Shown: piece after piece, positions 27,616 through 36,493 of the stretch
Position numbering within the stretch: the first letter of the stretch is position 1
Layout: every line of letters starts with the position of its first letter
NCBI RefSeq assembly: GCF_007666205.1
Contig: NZ_VDOR01000009.1
Coordinates: 50,038-114,037 of the forward strand
Direction: 5' to 3'
From: Kocuria palustris
GTDB lineage: Bacteria; Actinomycetota; Actinomycetes; Actinomycetales; Micrococcaceae
Length of the DNA stretch: 64,000 bases
The notes under the pieces: model-generated
Told to the model about the DNA's origin: nothing
Seen by the model: the letters and a program-made list of their open reading frames with translations, nothing else
Database searches by the model: none
Position numbers and translations under genes: made by a program

Positions 27616-29706
27616 GTGGCGCGCCCGTCCGCCTCGTCCTTCCGCGACGCCGCCGGCAGGCCCGTCGCCGACCTGCGCCCGGAGTCGCTGCCCGGCGGCG
27701 CCGCTGCCCTGCGGCTGCTGGACACCGCGGTCGAGGCGCTGGGCGGACAGCGCCGCGACGGCCAGCGCCTCATGTCCGCCAAGGTGGCCGAGGCCCTCGA
27801 GCTGCGGCGCCACCTGCTGGTCCAGGCCGGCACCGGGACGGGCAAGTCCCTGGCCTACCTCACGCCGCTGGTGCAGCACGCCCGCAGCGCCGCCAAGCCC
27901 GTCGTCGTCGCCACCGCGACCCTGGCGCTGCAGGCCCAGGTGGTCGGCCGCGACGTCCCGCGCCTGCTCGGCGTGCTCGAGGACGAGATCCCCGAGCAGC
28001 TCGAGGTCGCCCTGCTCAAGGGCCGCAGCAACTACGCCTGCCTGCACAAGATCGAGGGCGGCTATCCCGAGGACGAGGACGGGGCGCTGTTCGCCGCGCC
28101 CGACGACGGCCCCCACCCCGCGCCCGGAGCGAACACCCGCGCCGGGCGGCTCGGGCAGGAGGTCAAGCGCCTGCGCGAGTGGGCCGAGGTCACCGAGACG
28201 GGGGACCGCGACGACGTCTCCCCGGGCGTGAGCGACGCCGCGTGGCGGCAGGTCTCCGTCTCGGCGCGCGAGTGCCTGGGCCGCAGCTGCCCGCTGGTCG
28301 AGAGCTGCTTCACGGAGCTTGCGAAGGCCCGCGCGGCCGAGGCCGACATCGTCATCACCAATCACGCGCTGCTGGCGATCAACGCCTTCCAGGACCTCCA
28401 GGTGCTGCCCGATCACGACGTCGTGGTGGTCGACGAGGCGCACGAGCTGCGCGACCGCGTGACCGGCGCCGTGACCGGGACCATCTCGGCGGCCGCCGTG
28501 CGCTCGGTCGCCGCCTCGGTGCGCAAGCACACGACGGCCAAGCACGAGGACCTCCAGGGCGGGGCCGACGATCTGGAGAAGGCCCTCGAGGGCGTCCCCG
28601 CGGAGCTGCTGGCCCGCGGCCTCACAGCCCCGATGACCGCAGCCGTCGAGCGCATCCGCGAGGCCGCGCGCACCGCGCTGTCGGAGACGAAGCCGGAGTC
28701 CAAGGACGGCGGCCGCGACGCCGACGGCGGACGCCAGATGACGCGCTCGCGCCTGACCGAGACGCTCGAGCTCAGCGAGCGGCTGCTGGGGGCCGACGAG
28801 GCCCGCGAGGTCGTGTGGCTGTCGCGCCAGGGGGGCTGGGAGCCGGGGCGCGGCTATGTGCCCGCCGACGACACGGATCCCGCCACGATCAGCATCGCCC
28901 CCCTCGGCGTCGGCGGCCGGCTGCGCGAGGGCCTGTTCGAGGGACGCACCGTCGTGCTGACCTCGGCGACGCTGACCGTGGGGGAGTCCTTCCAGGCCGT
29001 CGCCGGCGATCTCGGGCTCACGGGCCGCGGCGCCCCCACCTGGGACGGGATCGACGTCGGGAGCCCGTTCGACTACCCCCGCCAGGGCATCCTGTACATG
29101 GCCGGGCACCTCGACAAGCCCGGCCGGCAGCTTTCCGACGGGATGCTGCAGGAGCTCGAGGACCTGCTCACGGCCTCCGGCGGGGGAGCCCTGGGGCTGT
29201 TCTCGTCGCGGCGCGCCGCGGAGGAGGCCGCCGAGGCCATGCGCGAGCGCACCGGCCTGAGCATCCTGTGCCAGGGCGACTCCACGCTCAGCGCTCTGGT
29301 CTCCCAGTTCGCGGAGGAGCCCGACACCTCGCTGTTCGGGACCCTGGGCCTGTGGCAGGGGGTCGACGTGCCGGGGGACGCATGCCGTCTGGTGCTGATC
29401 GACCGCATCCCCTTCCCCCGCCCCGACGATCCGCTGTCCACGGCCCGCACCCGCGCCGTGGCCGAAGCCGGCGGAAACGGGTTCATGGCGATCTCGGCCA
29501 CCCACGCGGCCGTGCGCCTGGCCCAGGGGGCGGGCCGCCTCATCCGCTCGACCGGGGACCGCGGCGTGGTGGCCGTGCTGGACTCCCGGATCGCGACCGC
29601 CCGCTACGGCGGCTTCCTGCGGGCCGGCCTGCCCCCGCTGTGGACGACGACGGACCGCTCGATCGTCCTCGGCGCCCTGCGGCGGCTGCACGGCGGGGAC
29701 GGCTGA
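27616..29706 (+). CDS. DinG/YoaA-like ATP-dependent DNA helicase
   Basis: The 696-residue XPD-like superfamily 2 helicase has Walker A QAGTGTGKSLAYL near residues 70-82, the four iron-sulphur cysteines near 141, 220, 225 and 231 (NYACLHK, ARECLGRSCPLVESC), the DEAH box VVVDEAHEL near 270 and the C-terminal motif QGAGRLIRS. Such enzymes unwind D-loops, R-loops or forks. The GTG at 27616 follows the hflX stop by 2 bp, so it is probably cotranscribed. It lies beside lexA, but I see no LexA box of its own. Whether it is DinG or YoaA cannot be decided. Confidence 0.9.
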   Translation: MARPSASSFRDAAGRPVADLRPESLPGGAAALRLLDTAVEALGGQRRDGQRLMSAKVAEALELRRHLLVQAGTGTGKSLAYLTPLVQHARSAAKPVVVATATLALQAQVVGRDVPRLLGVLEDEIPEQLEVALLKGRSNYACLHKIEGGYPEDEDGALFAAPDDGPHPAPGANTRAGRLGQEVKRLREWAEVTETGDRDDVSPGVSDAAWRQVSVSARECLGRSCPLVESCFTELAKARAAEADIVITNHALLAINAFQDLQVLPDHDVVVVDEAHELRDRVTGAVTGTISAAAVRSVAASVRKHTTAKHEDLQGGADDLEKALEGVPAELLARGLTAPMTAAVERIREAARTALSETKPESKDGGRDADGGRQMTRSRLTETLELSERLLGADEAREVVWLSRQGGWEPGRGYVPADDTDPATISIAPLGVGGRLREGLFEGRTVVLTSATLTVGESFQAVAGDLGLTGRGAPTWDGIDVGSPFDYPRQGILYMAGHLDKPGRQLSDGMLQELEDLLTASGGGALGLFSSRRAAEEAAEAMRERTGLSILCQGDSTLSALVSQFAEEPDTSLFGTLGLWQGVDVPGDACRLVLIDRIPFPRPDDPLSTARTRAVAEAGGNGFMAISATHAAVRLAQGAGRLIRSTGDRGVVAVLDSRIATARYGGFLRAGLPPLWTTTDRSIVLGALRRLHGGDG

Positions 29707-29907
29707 GCCCCTCCGGACCCGGCATGGCCAGGCAGGCGATATGCGGCGGGTCCGGGTCGATGGCACGGTGGATATCTCCGGAAGCCGAGGGCGTCCAGCA
29801 CCTGCGCAGCCCGCATTCGAGGACCGCGCATCTGAGCATGCGGCCGATCTGGCCGGGGCTCGCCGTGGCGGCGCTGGCAGCGGATCGGGCTGCTGTGAGC
29901 CCGCCCC

Positions 29908-29938
29908 GGCCCGCTCCTGCGACGGCGGGGAGCGGTCC
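29908..29938. terminator. Hairpin between convergent helicase and lexA genes
   Basis: GGCCCGCTCC (29908-29917) and GGAGCGGTCC (29929-29938) pair with one mismatch. The rest of the 247-bp gap (29707-29953) shows nothing identifiable. Confidence 0.45.
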
Positions 29939-29953
29939 GGCCGCAGGGCGGCC

Positions 29954-30760
29954 TCAGAGGCTGCGCAGGACTGAGACCACCTTGCCCATGACGGTCGCCC
30001 GATCGCCCAGGATCGGCTCGTACTGCGAGTTCTGCGGCAGCAGCCAGGTGTGGCCGTCGCGCCGGCGGAAGGTCTTGACCGTGGCCTCGTCATCGAGCAG
30101 CGCGGCCACGATCTCGCCGTTCTCGGCGGTGGGCTGAGCGCGCACGACGACCCAGTCGCCGTCGCAGATCGCGGCGTCGATCATGGAGTCGCCCGAGACG
30201 CGCAGCATGAAGAGCTCGCCGTGGCCGGTGAGCTGCCGGGGCAGGGCCAGGCGGTCCTCGACCTGCTCCTCCGCGGTGATCGGGGCGCCGGCGGCGATCC
30301 GCCCCACGAGCGGGACGAACGCGACGTCGGCGGAGCCGATCGGCGGGACGGTCGGCAGGCCCTCGGACGCGGTGTCGGCCGCGCCGTCCCGTTCTCCCCG
30401 CGCGCCGTCCTCCGCTGCGCTCTGCCCGGTCGCGGCCTCCTCCGCGGAGGCCTCGAGCAGGTGAAGCGGCACCAGGACCTCGAGGGCGCGCGGGCGCTTG
30501 GGATCGCGACGGAGATAGCCGAGCTTCTCGAGCTGGTTGAGCTGATGGGTCACGCTCGACAGCGACTTGAGGCCGGCGAGGTCGCCGATCTCCCGCATGG
30601 ACGGGGGATAGCCGTGGGTCGACACCGCGCGCTGGATGACCTCCAGGATGCTCCGCTGCCGGGGCGTCAGGCCCCTGCGGCGCGTCGGGGCCGGTGCGCG
30701 CTCTCCGGCGCCGTCCGCGCCGCGCTGCGTCCGGCCGCTGCCGCTGCCGCTGGCTGCCAT
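29954..30760 (-). CDS. lexA: SOS repressor LexA
   Basis: The 268-residue repressor of DNA-damage genes cleaves itself with RecA. An N-terminal winged helix ([15 protein letters not shown] near 31-45, [14 protein letters not shown] near 51-64) is followed by a long Ala/Glu/Gly-rich linker (about 100-145) and the S24 peptidase domain: cleavage site Ala-Gly in GRIAAGAPI near 157, serine in SGDSMIDAA near 191 and lysine in ATVKTF near 228. The linker makes it longer than E. coli LexA (202). A perfect LexA box lies 211 bp upstream, so it is autoregulated. It is divergent from the LysM division inhibitor. Confidence 0.96.
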   Translation of the reverse strand: MAASGSGSGRTQRGADGAGERAPAPTRRRGLTPRQRSILEVIQRAVSTHGYPPSMREIGDLAGLKSLSSVTHQLNQLEKLGYLRRDPKRPRALEVLVPLHLLEASAEEAATGQSAAEDGARGERDGAADTASEGLPTVPPIGSADVAFVPLVGRIAAGAPITAEEQVEDRLALPRQLTGHGELFMLRVSGDSMIDAAICDGDWVVVRAQPTAENGEIVAALLDDEATVKTFRRRDGHTWLLPQNSQYEPILGDRATVMGKVVSVLRSL

Positions 30761-30834
30761 GTCCGTCCTCGTCTCCCTCGATGGGCCCGCCGTGCTCGTC
30801 CGGCACGGGCCCGACCGGCAGCGCAGGCGATCGC

Positions 30835-30851
30835 CTTGTGCTGTCGGACCC
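30835..30851. repeat. 17-bp sequence identical to one in the recA upstream region
   Basis: CTTGTGCTGTCGGACCC here is identical to 18911-18927 before recA. It lies 75-91 bp upstream of the lexA start, inside its probable leader, in opposite orientation relative to the gene. Confidence 0.6.
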
Positions 30852-30945
30852 GGTGCGTTGACTCGATCCCGACGGGCCGGACGGTGCTCCTGCGGAAGCA
30901 GGCACCCCGCGGGGCCCGTCGTCCGACCTGCGCAGATCTCCGTCG

Positions 30946-30986
30946 AGGCTACGTGACGCGGCAGACCCCTTCAAACATCTGTTCGA
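30946..30986 (-). promoter_or_regulatory. lexA promoter with perfect LexA box
   Basis: On the minus strand TCGAACAGATGTTTGA (+ strand 30971-30986) matches all 16 positions of TCGAACRNRYGTTYGA. A TAGCCT -10 (30951-30946) starts 19 bp further on, so LexA would occlude the -35. Transcription from about 30939 gives a leader of roughly 180 nt. Confidence 0.75.
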
Positions 30987-31002
30987 TCGTGTCTCGACAC
31001 GA
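30987..31002. repeat. 16-bp palindrome abutting the lexA LexA box
   Basis: TCGTGTC (30987-30993), TC, GACACGA (30996-31002) directly follows the LexA box with no gap. It keeps the TCG...CGA ends of a LexA site but not its AAC/GTT core. It may be a weak auxiliary site or an unrelated operator. Confidence 0.5.
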
Positions 31003-31017
31003 GTCGCACGCAAGTGC

Positions 31018-31052
31018 TAGAAATGAAGCATGACGTTCGAACACGTATTCGA
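31018..31052 (+). promoter_or_regulatory. Promoter and LexA box of the LysM division-inhibitor gene
   Basis: TAGAAA (31018-31023) is a possible -10. TCGAACACGTATTCGA at 31037-31052 matches 15 of 16 LexA consensus positions and would lie just downstream of the start point, a position at which LexA can block transcription. Confidence 0.6.
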
Positions 31053-31190
31053 TCGCCGCGACGGCGCACCGCACGAGATGCCGTCGCACCTGCTCCGCCG
31101 CGGCAGAGCAGCCCTGCACGAGAACCCTCCGGGCACAGGCCCCGGAGACGACCGCCACCGCCCGCACCTCGGCTCGAAGGAGTGCATCCC

Positions 31191-31694
31191 ATGTCCGTGA
31201 TCAGCGCAGCTGTCCCGTCGCACTCGCCGTCCGTCCGCGGCGTCCCCCTCCTGCGCGGCCTGCGCAGCGGCGGCCGGGCCTTCGCCCGGGAGGTCTCCGC
31301 GGCTGTCCCGGCGCTGCAGCGCGGGGATCGTGCGAACCGGGCGCCGCGTGGGAGTGCGCAGAGCCGGGCCGCCGCCGGCTCGTCGGACCTGCGTCTCACC
31401 CGCCGGGGACGGCTGCTGCTGGTCGGCGTCCCCACCATGGCGGGTGTGCTCGCGGCCGCCGCGCTGCTGATCGTGCTGATCGCCCCCTCCCATGTCGTGG
31501 CGGGCACCGAGCCGGCCCAGGGCCCCGGGGTCGAGTCCGTGACGGTCCAGCCCGGTCAGAGCCTCTGGGAGGTCGCGCAGCAGGCCGAGCCCCAGCGCGA
31601 CACCCGCGATGTCGTCCTGCAGATCGTCGAGCTCAACGACCTCGACTCCGCTCGGGTCGACTCGGGCCAGGAGGTCCTGGTCCCGGCCGCGTGA
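31191..31694 (+). CDS. LysM-domain membrane protein, YneA/ChiZ/DivS-like SOS division inhibitor
   Basis: The 167-residue product has a basic cytoplasmic N-terminus of about 75 residues, one TM segment near 80-102 and an extracytoplasmic LysM domain from about 117 to 166 (VTVQPGQSLWEVA, then LNDLDSARVDSGQEVLVP). This architecture and the position divergent from lexA match YneA of Bacillus, DivS of Corynebacterium and ChiZ of Mycobacterium, which halt division during the SOS response. GAAGGAG at 31176-31182 precedes the ATG by 8 nt and a LexA box lies in the shared promoter. Function is inferred from context. The histidine cluster begins 55 bp downstream. Confidence 0.8.
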   Translation: MSVISAAVPSHSPSVRGVPLLRGLRSGGRAFAREVSAAVPALQRGDRANRAPRGSAQSRAAAGSSDLRLTRRGRLLLVGVPTMAGVLAAAALLIVLIAPSHVVAGTEPAQGPGVESVTVQPGQSLWEVAQQAEPQRDTRDVVLQIVELNDLDSARVDSGQEVLVPAA

Positions 31695-31737
31695 TCCGCA
31701 GCCGCCGTCCTCGTACGGGCCCGGCGCAGCGGACTCG

Positions 31738-31743
31738 TAGACT
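31738..31743 (+). promoter_or_regulatory. hisC -10 box, leaderless layout
   Basis: TAGACT ends 6 nt before the hisC GTG, with no ribosome site between. Confidence 0.55.
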
Positions 31744-31749
31744 GTCCGG

Positions 31750-32919
31750 GTGACTTCTCCGACGGCGACCTCCCAGAACCAGGGCCCCTCCCCAGCCGAC
31801 AGGCTCGCGGCACTGCCCCTGCGCGACGACCTGCGCGGCAGGTCCCCGTACGGGGCCCCGCAGATCGACGTCCCCATCGCCCTGAACACCAACGAGAACA
31901 CGCATCCGGTGCCGCAGGACGTCCAGGACGCCATCGTCGCCGAGGTCGCGCAGGTCGCCGCCGGGCTCAATCGGTACCCGGACCGCGAGTCCGCGGTCCT
32001 GCGCCGCGAGCTGGCCGGCTATCTCGGGCACGGGCTGGGCGAGGAGAACGTGTGGGCGGCCAACGGGTCCAACGAGGTCCTCCAGCAGCTCCTGCAGGCC
32101 TTCGGCGGCCCCGGGCGACGAGTCCTGGCCTTCGTGCCCTCCTACTCGATGTACCCGCTGCTCGCCTCGGGGACGAGCACGGAGTTCATCCCGGGCCGTC
32201 GCGCCGAGGACTTCGGGCTCTCGGCCGAGTCGGCGGCTGCGCAGGTCCGCGAGCACCGGCCCAGCGTCGTGCTGCTGTGCTCGCCGAACAACCCCACCGG
32301 AACGGCGCTCGAGGACGACGTCGTGGACGCCGTCTACCGCGCCGGCGAGGAGTCGAACACCGTCGTCGTGGTCGACGAGGCCTACGCCGAGTTCTCCCGC
32401 TTCCCGGAGCGCACCGCTCTGCGCCTGCTCGAGGGCCGGCCCCGGCTGGTGGTCAGCCGCACCATGTCCAAGGCCTTCGCGCTGGCGGGCGCGCGCATCG
32501 GCTACTTCGCCGCCGCCCCCGAGATCTCGGACGCCGTGCGGCTCGTGCGCCTGCCCTACCACCTCTCCGCCGTGACCCAGGCCACCGCCCTGGCGGCGCT
32601 GCGGCACCGCGGCACCCTGCTGGCCGATGTCGCCGACATCCGGATGCAGCGCGACCGCATCGTCGACGACCTCAAGCGCATGGGCCTGGAGCCCGCCGAG
32701 TCGGATTCGAACTTCGTGTTCTTCGGCGGGGACATGGACGCCCCCGCCCTGTGGCAGGACCTGCTCGATCGGGGCGTCCTGATCCGCGACGTCGGCATCC
32801 CCGGGCACCTGCGAGTCACCGCCGGGACCGAGGAGGAGACCACCGCCTTCCTCGACGGGGTCCGAGCTCACCTGGAGGCCGCGTCCGGCCGGGAGCGGGA
32901 CCCCGCCCCCGGCCGCTGA
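31750..32919 (+). CDS. hisC: Histidinol-phosphate aminotransferase
   Basis: The 389-residue fold-type I PLP enzyme converts imidazole acetol phosphate to histidinol phosphate with glutamate. Visible signatures: [10 protein letters not shown] near residue 47, [24 protein letters not shown] near 176, VVDEAYAEF near 207, and the Schiff-base lysine in [17 protein letters not shown] near 241. A short polar extension precedes the core. The GTG is set by the -10 box 6 nt upstream. It opens a histidine cluster that here contains only hisC, hisB, hisH and hisA; hisD, hisF, hisG, hisI and hisE are not in the window. Confidence 0.95.
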   Translation: MTSPTATSQNQGPSPADRLAALPLRDDLRGRSPYGAPQIDVPIALNTNENTHPVPQDVQDAIVAEVAQVAAGLNRYPDRESAVLRRELAGYLGHGLGEENVWAANGSNEVLQQLLQAFGGPGRRVLAFVPSYSMYPLLASGTSTEFIPGRRAEDFGLSAESAAAQVREHRPSVVLLCSPNNPTGTALEDDVVDAVYRAGEESNTVVVVDEAYAEFSRFPERTALRLLEGRPRLVVSRTMSKAFALAGARIGYFAAAPEISDAVRLVRLPYHLSAVTQATALAALRHRGTLLADVADIRMQRDRIVDDLKRMGLEPAESDSNFVFFGGDMDAPALWQDLLDRGVLIRDVGIPGHLRVTAGTEEETTAFLDGVRAHLEAASGRERDPAPGR

Positions 32920-32984
32920 GACCGCAGGCCCGCCCCGGGCCGCACCGTCCATCCGCCCTCACCCACGCCGCAGGAGGCCCCATC

Positions 32985-33623
32985 GTGAGCCATCAGCCCA
33001 CCACCGCAGGAGCCGGCGCGCCGTCGGCGCGCACCGCATCCCTGGAGCGGGTCACGAGCGAGTCGAGCATCCGCGTCGAGCTCGATCTCGACGGGACCGG
33101 AGCGAGCTCCATCTCCACGACCGTGCCGTTCTACGACCACATGCTCACGGCGCTGTCCAAGCACTCGCTGATCGACCTCACGGTCGAGGCCGTCGGCGAC
33201 ACCCACATCGACGTCCACCACGTGGTCGAGGACACCGCCATCGTGCTCGGCGAGTGCCTGCGCGAGGCGCTCGGGGACAAGCGGGGGATCGCGCGCTTCG
33301 GGGAGGCCTCGGTGCCGCTCGACGAGGCGCTCGCCCGGGCGGTCGTCGACGTCTCGGGACGCCCCTACTGCGTGCACGCGGGAGAGCCGGAGGGCCAGCA
33401 GTACCACCTGATCGGCGGCCACTTCACCGGCTCCATGACCCAGCACGTCTTCGAGTCGCTGACGCACCACGCGGGGATCTGCCTGCACATGGAGCTCGTG
33501 CGCGGGCGGGATCCCCACCACATCGTCGAGGCCCAGTTCAAGGCCCTGGCCCGTGCCCTGCGGGCCGCGATCGAGCCCGACCCCCGCGTCACCGGCGTCC
33601 CGTCGACCAAGGGCGCGCTGTGA
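32985..33623 (+). CDS. hisB: Imidazoleglycerol-phosphate dehydratase
   Basis: The 212-residue monofunctional manganese enzyme dehydrates imidazoleglycerol phosphate to imidazole acetol phosphate. Metal-binding histidine motifs are visible: [13 protein letters not shown] near 47-59, [13 protein letters not shown] near 72-84, GHFTGS, and [21 protein letters not shown] (two short motifs, LTHHAGI and [12 protein letters not shown]). CAGGAGG at 32971-32977 precedes the GTG at 32985 by 7 nt. The stop overlaps the hisH start (GTGA). It lacks the phosphatase domain found in the enterobacterial fusion. Confidence 0.96.
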   Translation: MSHQPTTAGAGAPSARTASLERVTSESSIRVELDLDGTGASSISTTVPFYDHMLTALSKHSLIDLTVEAVGDTHIDVHHVVEDTAIVLGECLREALGDKRGIARFGEASVPLDEALARAVVDVSGRPYCVHAGEPEGQQYHLIGGHFTGSMTQHVFESLTHHAGICLHMELVRGRDPHHIVEAQFKALARALRAAIEPDPRVTGVPSTKGAL

Positions 33624-34483
33624 TCCGCCGCCCGGAGGACGCCGTCGACGAGAAGGGCCGCACGATCCCCGCGGCCCACACGGTGGGGGAGCCGCTGCCC
33701 GAGCAGCCCGCCTCCGAGGCCGCCTCCGTCGTCGTGCTGGATCACGGGGCGGGCAACGTCCGCTCTGCGGTGCGCGCGCTCGAGGAGGCCGGCGCGCGGG
33801 TCCTGCTGACCAGGGATCCGGATCTGGTCCTGGGCGCCGACGGCCTCGTCGTCCCCGGGGTCGGGGCCTTCGAGGCCGTGGCCGACGGGCTGCGCGCGAT
33901 CGGCGCCGTCCGGCTGATCGAGCGGCGCCTGATGGGCGGCCGGCCCGTGCTCGGCATCTGCGTCGGCCTGCAGGTCCTGTTCGACCGCGGGGTCGAGCAC
34001 GGCGTCGAGACCGAGGGGCTGGCCCAGTGGCCCGGCGTCGTCGAGCGGCTGGACGCCCCCGTGGTCCCGCACATGGGCTGGAACACCGTCGAGCCGCCCG
34101 GGACCACGGTCCTGTTCGAGGGCCTGGAGCACGAGCGCTTCTACTTCGTGCACTCGTACGCCGTGCAGCGCTGGGAGTTCCAGCAGAACAGCGAGCACAT
34201 GCTCCCGCCGCAGGTGACCTGGTCGCAGCACGGCGGCCGCTTCATCGCCGCGGTGGAGAACGGCGCGCTGTCGGCCACGCAGTTCCACCCGGAGAAGTCG
34301 GGCCGCGCGGGCCTGCAGCTGCTGCGCAACTGGCTGGCCACGCTGCCTCGCACCGGCCGCCTGGATGCGGCCCTGGCCGAGCGCGACGCGCAGCGCTCGG
34401 CCGCGCAGCCGGCCGGGGCCGCCCCCGGTGAGATCGCGCCGGAGGACGGGGCGGCACGAGGCGACGGGAGGTCCGCGTCATGA
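33620..34483 (+). CDS. hisH: Imidazole glycerol phosphate synthase, glutaminase subunit
   Basis: The 287-residue glutamine amidotransferase supplies ammonia to HisF. The class I triad is C114 in [11 protein letters not shown] and H223/E225 in QFHPEKSG. The [14 protein letters not shown] start of the fold comes at about residue 36, after a polar N-terminal extension, and about 50 non-conserved Ala/Gly-rich residues follow the core, so the protein is longer than the usual 200-215. The GTG overlaps hisB and the stop overlaps the following small membrane gene, giving a tightly coupled run. hisF, its partner, is not in this window. Confidence 0.94.
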   Translation: MIRRPEDAVDEKGRTIPAAHTVGEPLPEQPASEAASVVVLDHGAGNVRSAVRALEEAGARVLLTRDPDLVLGADGLVVPGVGAFEAVADGLRAIGAVRLIERRLMGGRPVLGICVGLQVLFDRGVEHGVETEGLAQWPGVVERLDAPVVPHMGWNTVEPPGTTVLFEGLEHERFYFVHSYAVQRWEFQQNSEHMLPPQVTWSQHGGRFIAAVENGALSATQFHPEKSGRAGLQLLRNWLATLPRTGRLDAALAERDAQRSAAQPAGAAPGEIAPEDGAARGDGRSAS

Positions 34484-34647
34484 GCTGGGCCGTCATCGTC
34501 ATGGCGCTGGGGGCCTTCCTGGCCGGCGGCGCCTACTCGTTCCACCAGCAGGGCTTCCCCCGCTACACCGTCGTCATCCTCGCCGTCGCCGCCCTGGCGC
34601 TGATCGTCTACGGCGCGTTCGCCTGGATCACGGGCGCCCGGGCCTGA
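34480..34647 (+). CDS. Small hydrophobic protein (55 aa) in the his cluster
   Basis: The product has 55 residues with two hydrophobic segments at about 3-19 and 30-50, joined by a short loop with [10 protein letters not shown], so it is a predicted two-helix membrane hairpin. The ATG shares ATGA with the hisH stop, which is strong support that it is translated. I recognise no family. It ends 94 bp before hisA. It may be a conserved actinobacterial small protein or a stabiliser of membrane assemblies; function unknown. Confidence 0.65.
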   Translation: MSWAVIVMALGAFLAGGAYSFHQQGFPRYTVVILAVAALALIVYGAFAWITGARA

Positions 34648-34741
34648 CGCCCGAGGTCCGACCACGACCGCGTCCCACCGCACCGCCGCAGTCTGCGCGC
34701 GCCGAGCCCCTCGGCCGAGCAGCGGATCCCCAAGGAGAGCA

Positions 34742-35509
34742 ATGACCGAGAACCAGAACCCGGACGAGCCGGCCGCCCCGCGGCTCGAGCTGCTGCCGGC
34801 CGTCGACGTCCGCGGGGGGCAGGCCGTGCGCCTGGTCCAGGGCGAGTCCGGCTCCGAGACCGGCTACGGCGACCCCCTCGAGGCCGCGCAGGCATGGCAG
34901 GATGCCGGGGCGCAGTGGCTGCACCTGGTGGACCTCGACGCCGCCTTCGGCACCGGGGACAACATCGACGTGCTCACCCGCGTGGCCCGCTCGCTGTCGC
35001 TGCGGATCGAGATGTCGGGCGGGATCCGCGACGACGCCTCCCTGGAGCGCGCCCTGTCGCTCGAGCCCGCCCGCATCAACCTCGGCACCGCCGCGCTCGA
35101 GGATGCCGAGTGGACCCGCCGCGTCATCGCCGAGCACGGCGACCTCATCGCCGTCGGGCTGGACGTGCGCGGCACGACGCTGGCCGCCCGCGGGTGGACG
35201 CAGGAGGGCGGCGACCTCTGGGAGGTGCTCGAGCGCCTCGAGGACGACGGCTGCGCGCGCTACGTCGTGACCGATGTGACCAAGGACGGCACGCTCCAGG
35301 GTCCGAACACCGAGCTGCTGCGGCAGGTCGCCGAGCGCACGGGCAAGCCCGTCGTGGCCTCCGGCGGGATCGCCTCGCTCGACGACATCGCCGCCCTGCG
35401 CCGTCTCGTGGGAGCGGGGGTGGAGGGCGCCATCATGGGCAAGGCCCTCTACGCGGGACGCTTCACCCTCGAGCAGGCCCTGGACGTCGCGGGACGTCCG
35501 GGGGCCTGA
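34742..35509 (+). CDS. hisA: Phosphoribosyl isomerase HisA/PriA
   Basis: The 255-residue TIM-barrel isomerase converts ProFAR to PRFAR. Catalytic regions: [18 protein letters not shown] near 17-34, [16 protein letters not shown] near 94, TDVTKDGT near 177 and ASGGIAS. In actinobacteria lacking trpF the same enzyme (PriA) also isomerises phosphoribosylanthranilate; the paired active-site features cannot be settled from one sequence and trpF absence cannot be seen here. AAGGAG just upstream of 34742 supports the ATG. A polar N-terminus of about 12 residues precedes the barrel. Confidence 0.94.
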   Translation: MTENQNPDEPAAPRLELLPAVDVRGGQAVRLVQGESGSETGYGDPLEAAQAWQDAGAQWLHLVDLDAAFGTGDNIDVLTRVARSLSLRIEMSGGIRDDASLERALSLEPARINLGTAALEDAEWTRRVIAEHGDLIAVGLDVRGTTLAARGWTQEGGDLWEVLERLEDDGCARYVVTDVTKDGTLQGPNTELLRQVAERTGKPVVASGGIASLDDIAALRRLVGAGVEGAIMGKALYAGRFTLEQALDVAGRPGA

Positions 35510-35512
35510 GCG

Positions 35513-36454
35513 ATGGGCCCCGCGCACTCCCGCGATCACGACGAGCCGCAGGAACCGCACGGCACCGGACGTGCCTCGGGCTCCCGGGGCGCGGCCGAGG
35601 CCGGGGCGCAGCGCGAGCTGCCGGCCCACATCGCCGCGCAGCTGCGCTCGGCCGGCGGCTCGGCGGACACCGGAGGCCAGCCGTGGCAGGGCCGGGACCT
35701 GGCCCACGGCCACCGGCACCGCTTCTCCGGCGACGAGGGCCGGCCCGATCCCGCCCTGGAGCGCGCCCTGAGCGACCGGCTCGCGGGCGCCGCCGACGAG
35801 GCCGACGTCGTGGCCGCCCTGGCCGGGGCCCGGGTCTTCGTCCCGGTCATGGCCGAGGTCTCCGCCAGCACGATCACCGATGACGGCCTCGTGGCGGACA
35901 AGGAGGCCGACATGGCCCTCGTGACGCTGCAGTCGCGCTCCGGGCGGAAGGCGCAGCCGGTGTTCTCCTCGGACTCGGCCGTGGGGCGGTGGCACGACGG
36001 GGCCCGCCCCGTCGCTGCCGACGCCCGCCGAGTGGCCCTGGCCGCCGTCAAGGACGGCGCCCAGCTGCTCGTGCTCGATCCGGGGTCGCAGGCGCCCTTC
36101 GTCGTGCGGCGGCCCGCGCTGTGGGCGATCGCCCAGGGGCGGGTCTGGACCCCGAGCTATCGCTCCGACGAGGTCTCGCGCGCGGTGCTCGATGCCGCCC
36201 TGGGTCTGCCCGGCGTCGCCGGGGCGCACGTGCGTCGCGGGCGCGGCGCGGATGCGCCCCTGGACAGGGGCAGCTCGGTGCCCGGCGGCGGGGAGGGCCC
36301 GGAGCTGACCGCGGTGCTCGAGCTGCTGCCCGGGCTGGACCGGTCCCAGCTCGAATCGCTGGTCGGCGCCTTCCAGACAGAGCTGTCGCAGCACGCGGTC
36401 GTGGCCGAGCAGGTCGACAGCCTCGAGGTCTCCCTGGAGACCCTGGCCGTCTGA
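35513..36454 (+). CDS. SseB-domain protein
   Basis: The 313-residue product has a polar, Gly/His-rich N-terminal region and an SseB N-terminal domain from about residue 85 to 230 (LSDRLAGAADEADVVAALAGARVFVPV is split here as LAGARVFVPV and KEADMALVTLQS; ARRVALAAVKDGAQLLVLDP follows). The family is named after a Salmonella chaperone-like protein, but actinobacterial members are of unknown function. It starts 3 bp after the hisA stop and is a usual companion of hisA in Micrococcales, so it is probably part of the his transcript. No TM segment. Confidence 0.82.
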   Translation: MGPAHSRDHDEPQEPHGTGRASGSRGAAEAGAQRELPAHIAAQLRSAGGSADTGGQPWQGRDLAHGHRHRFSGDEGRPDPALERALSDRLAGAADEADVVAALAGARVFVPVMAEVSASTITDDGLVADKEADMALVTLQSRSGRKAQPVFSSDSAVGRWHDGARPVAADARRVALAAVKDGAQLLVLDPGSQAPFVVRRPALWAIAQGRVWTPSYRSDEVSRAVLDAALGLPGVAGAHVRRGRGADAPLDRGSSVPGGGEGPELTAVLELLPGLDRSQLESLVGAFQTELSQHAVVAEQVDSLEVSLETLAV

Positions 36455-36457
36455 GGA

Positions 36458-36475
36458 CCCGCGGAGCCCCGCGGG
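36458..36475. terminator. Hairpin between convergent SseB and DUF1844 genes
   Basis: CCCGCGG (36458-36464) pairs with CCGCGGG (36469-36475) around AGCC, 4 bp after the SseB-gene stop. Confidence 0.45.
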
Positions 36476-36493
36476 CGGGAGGCCGGGCGCGGC

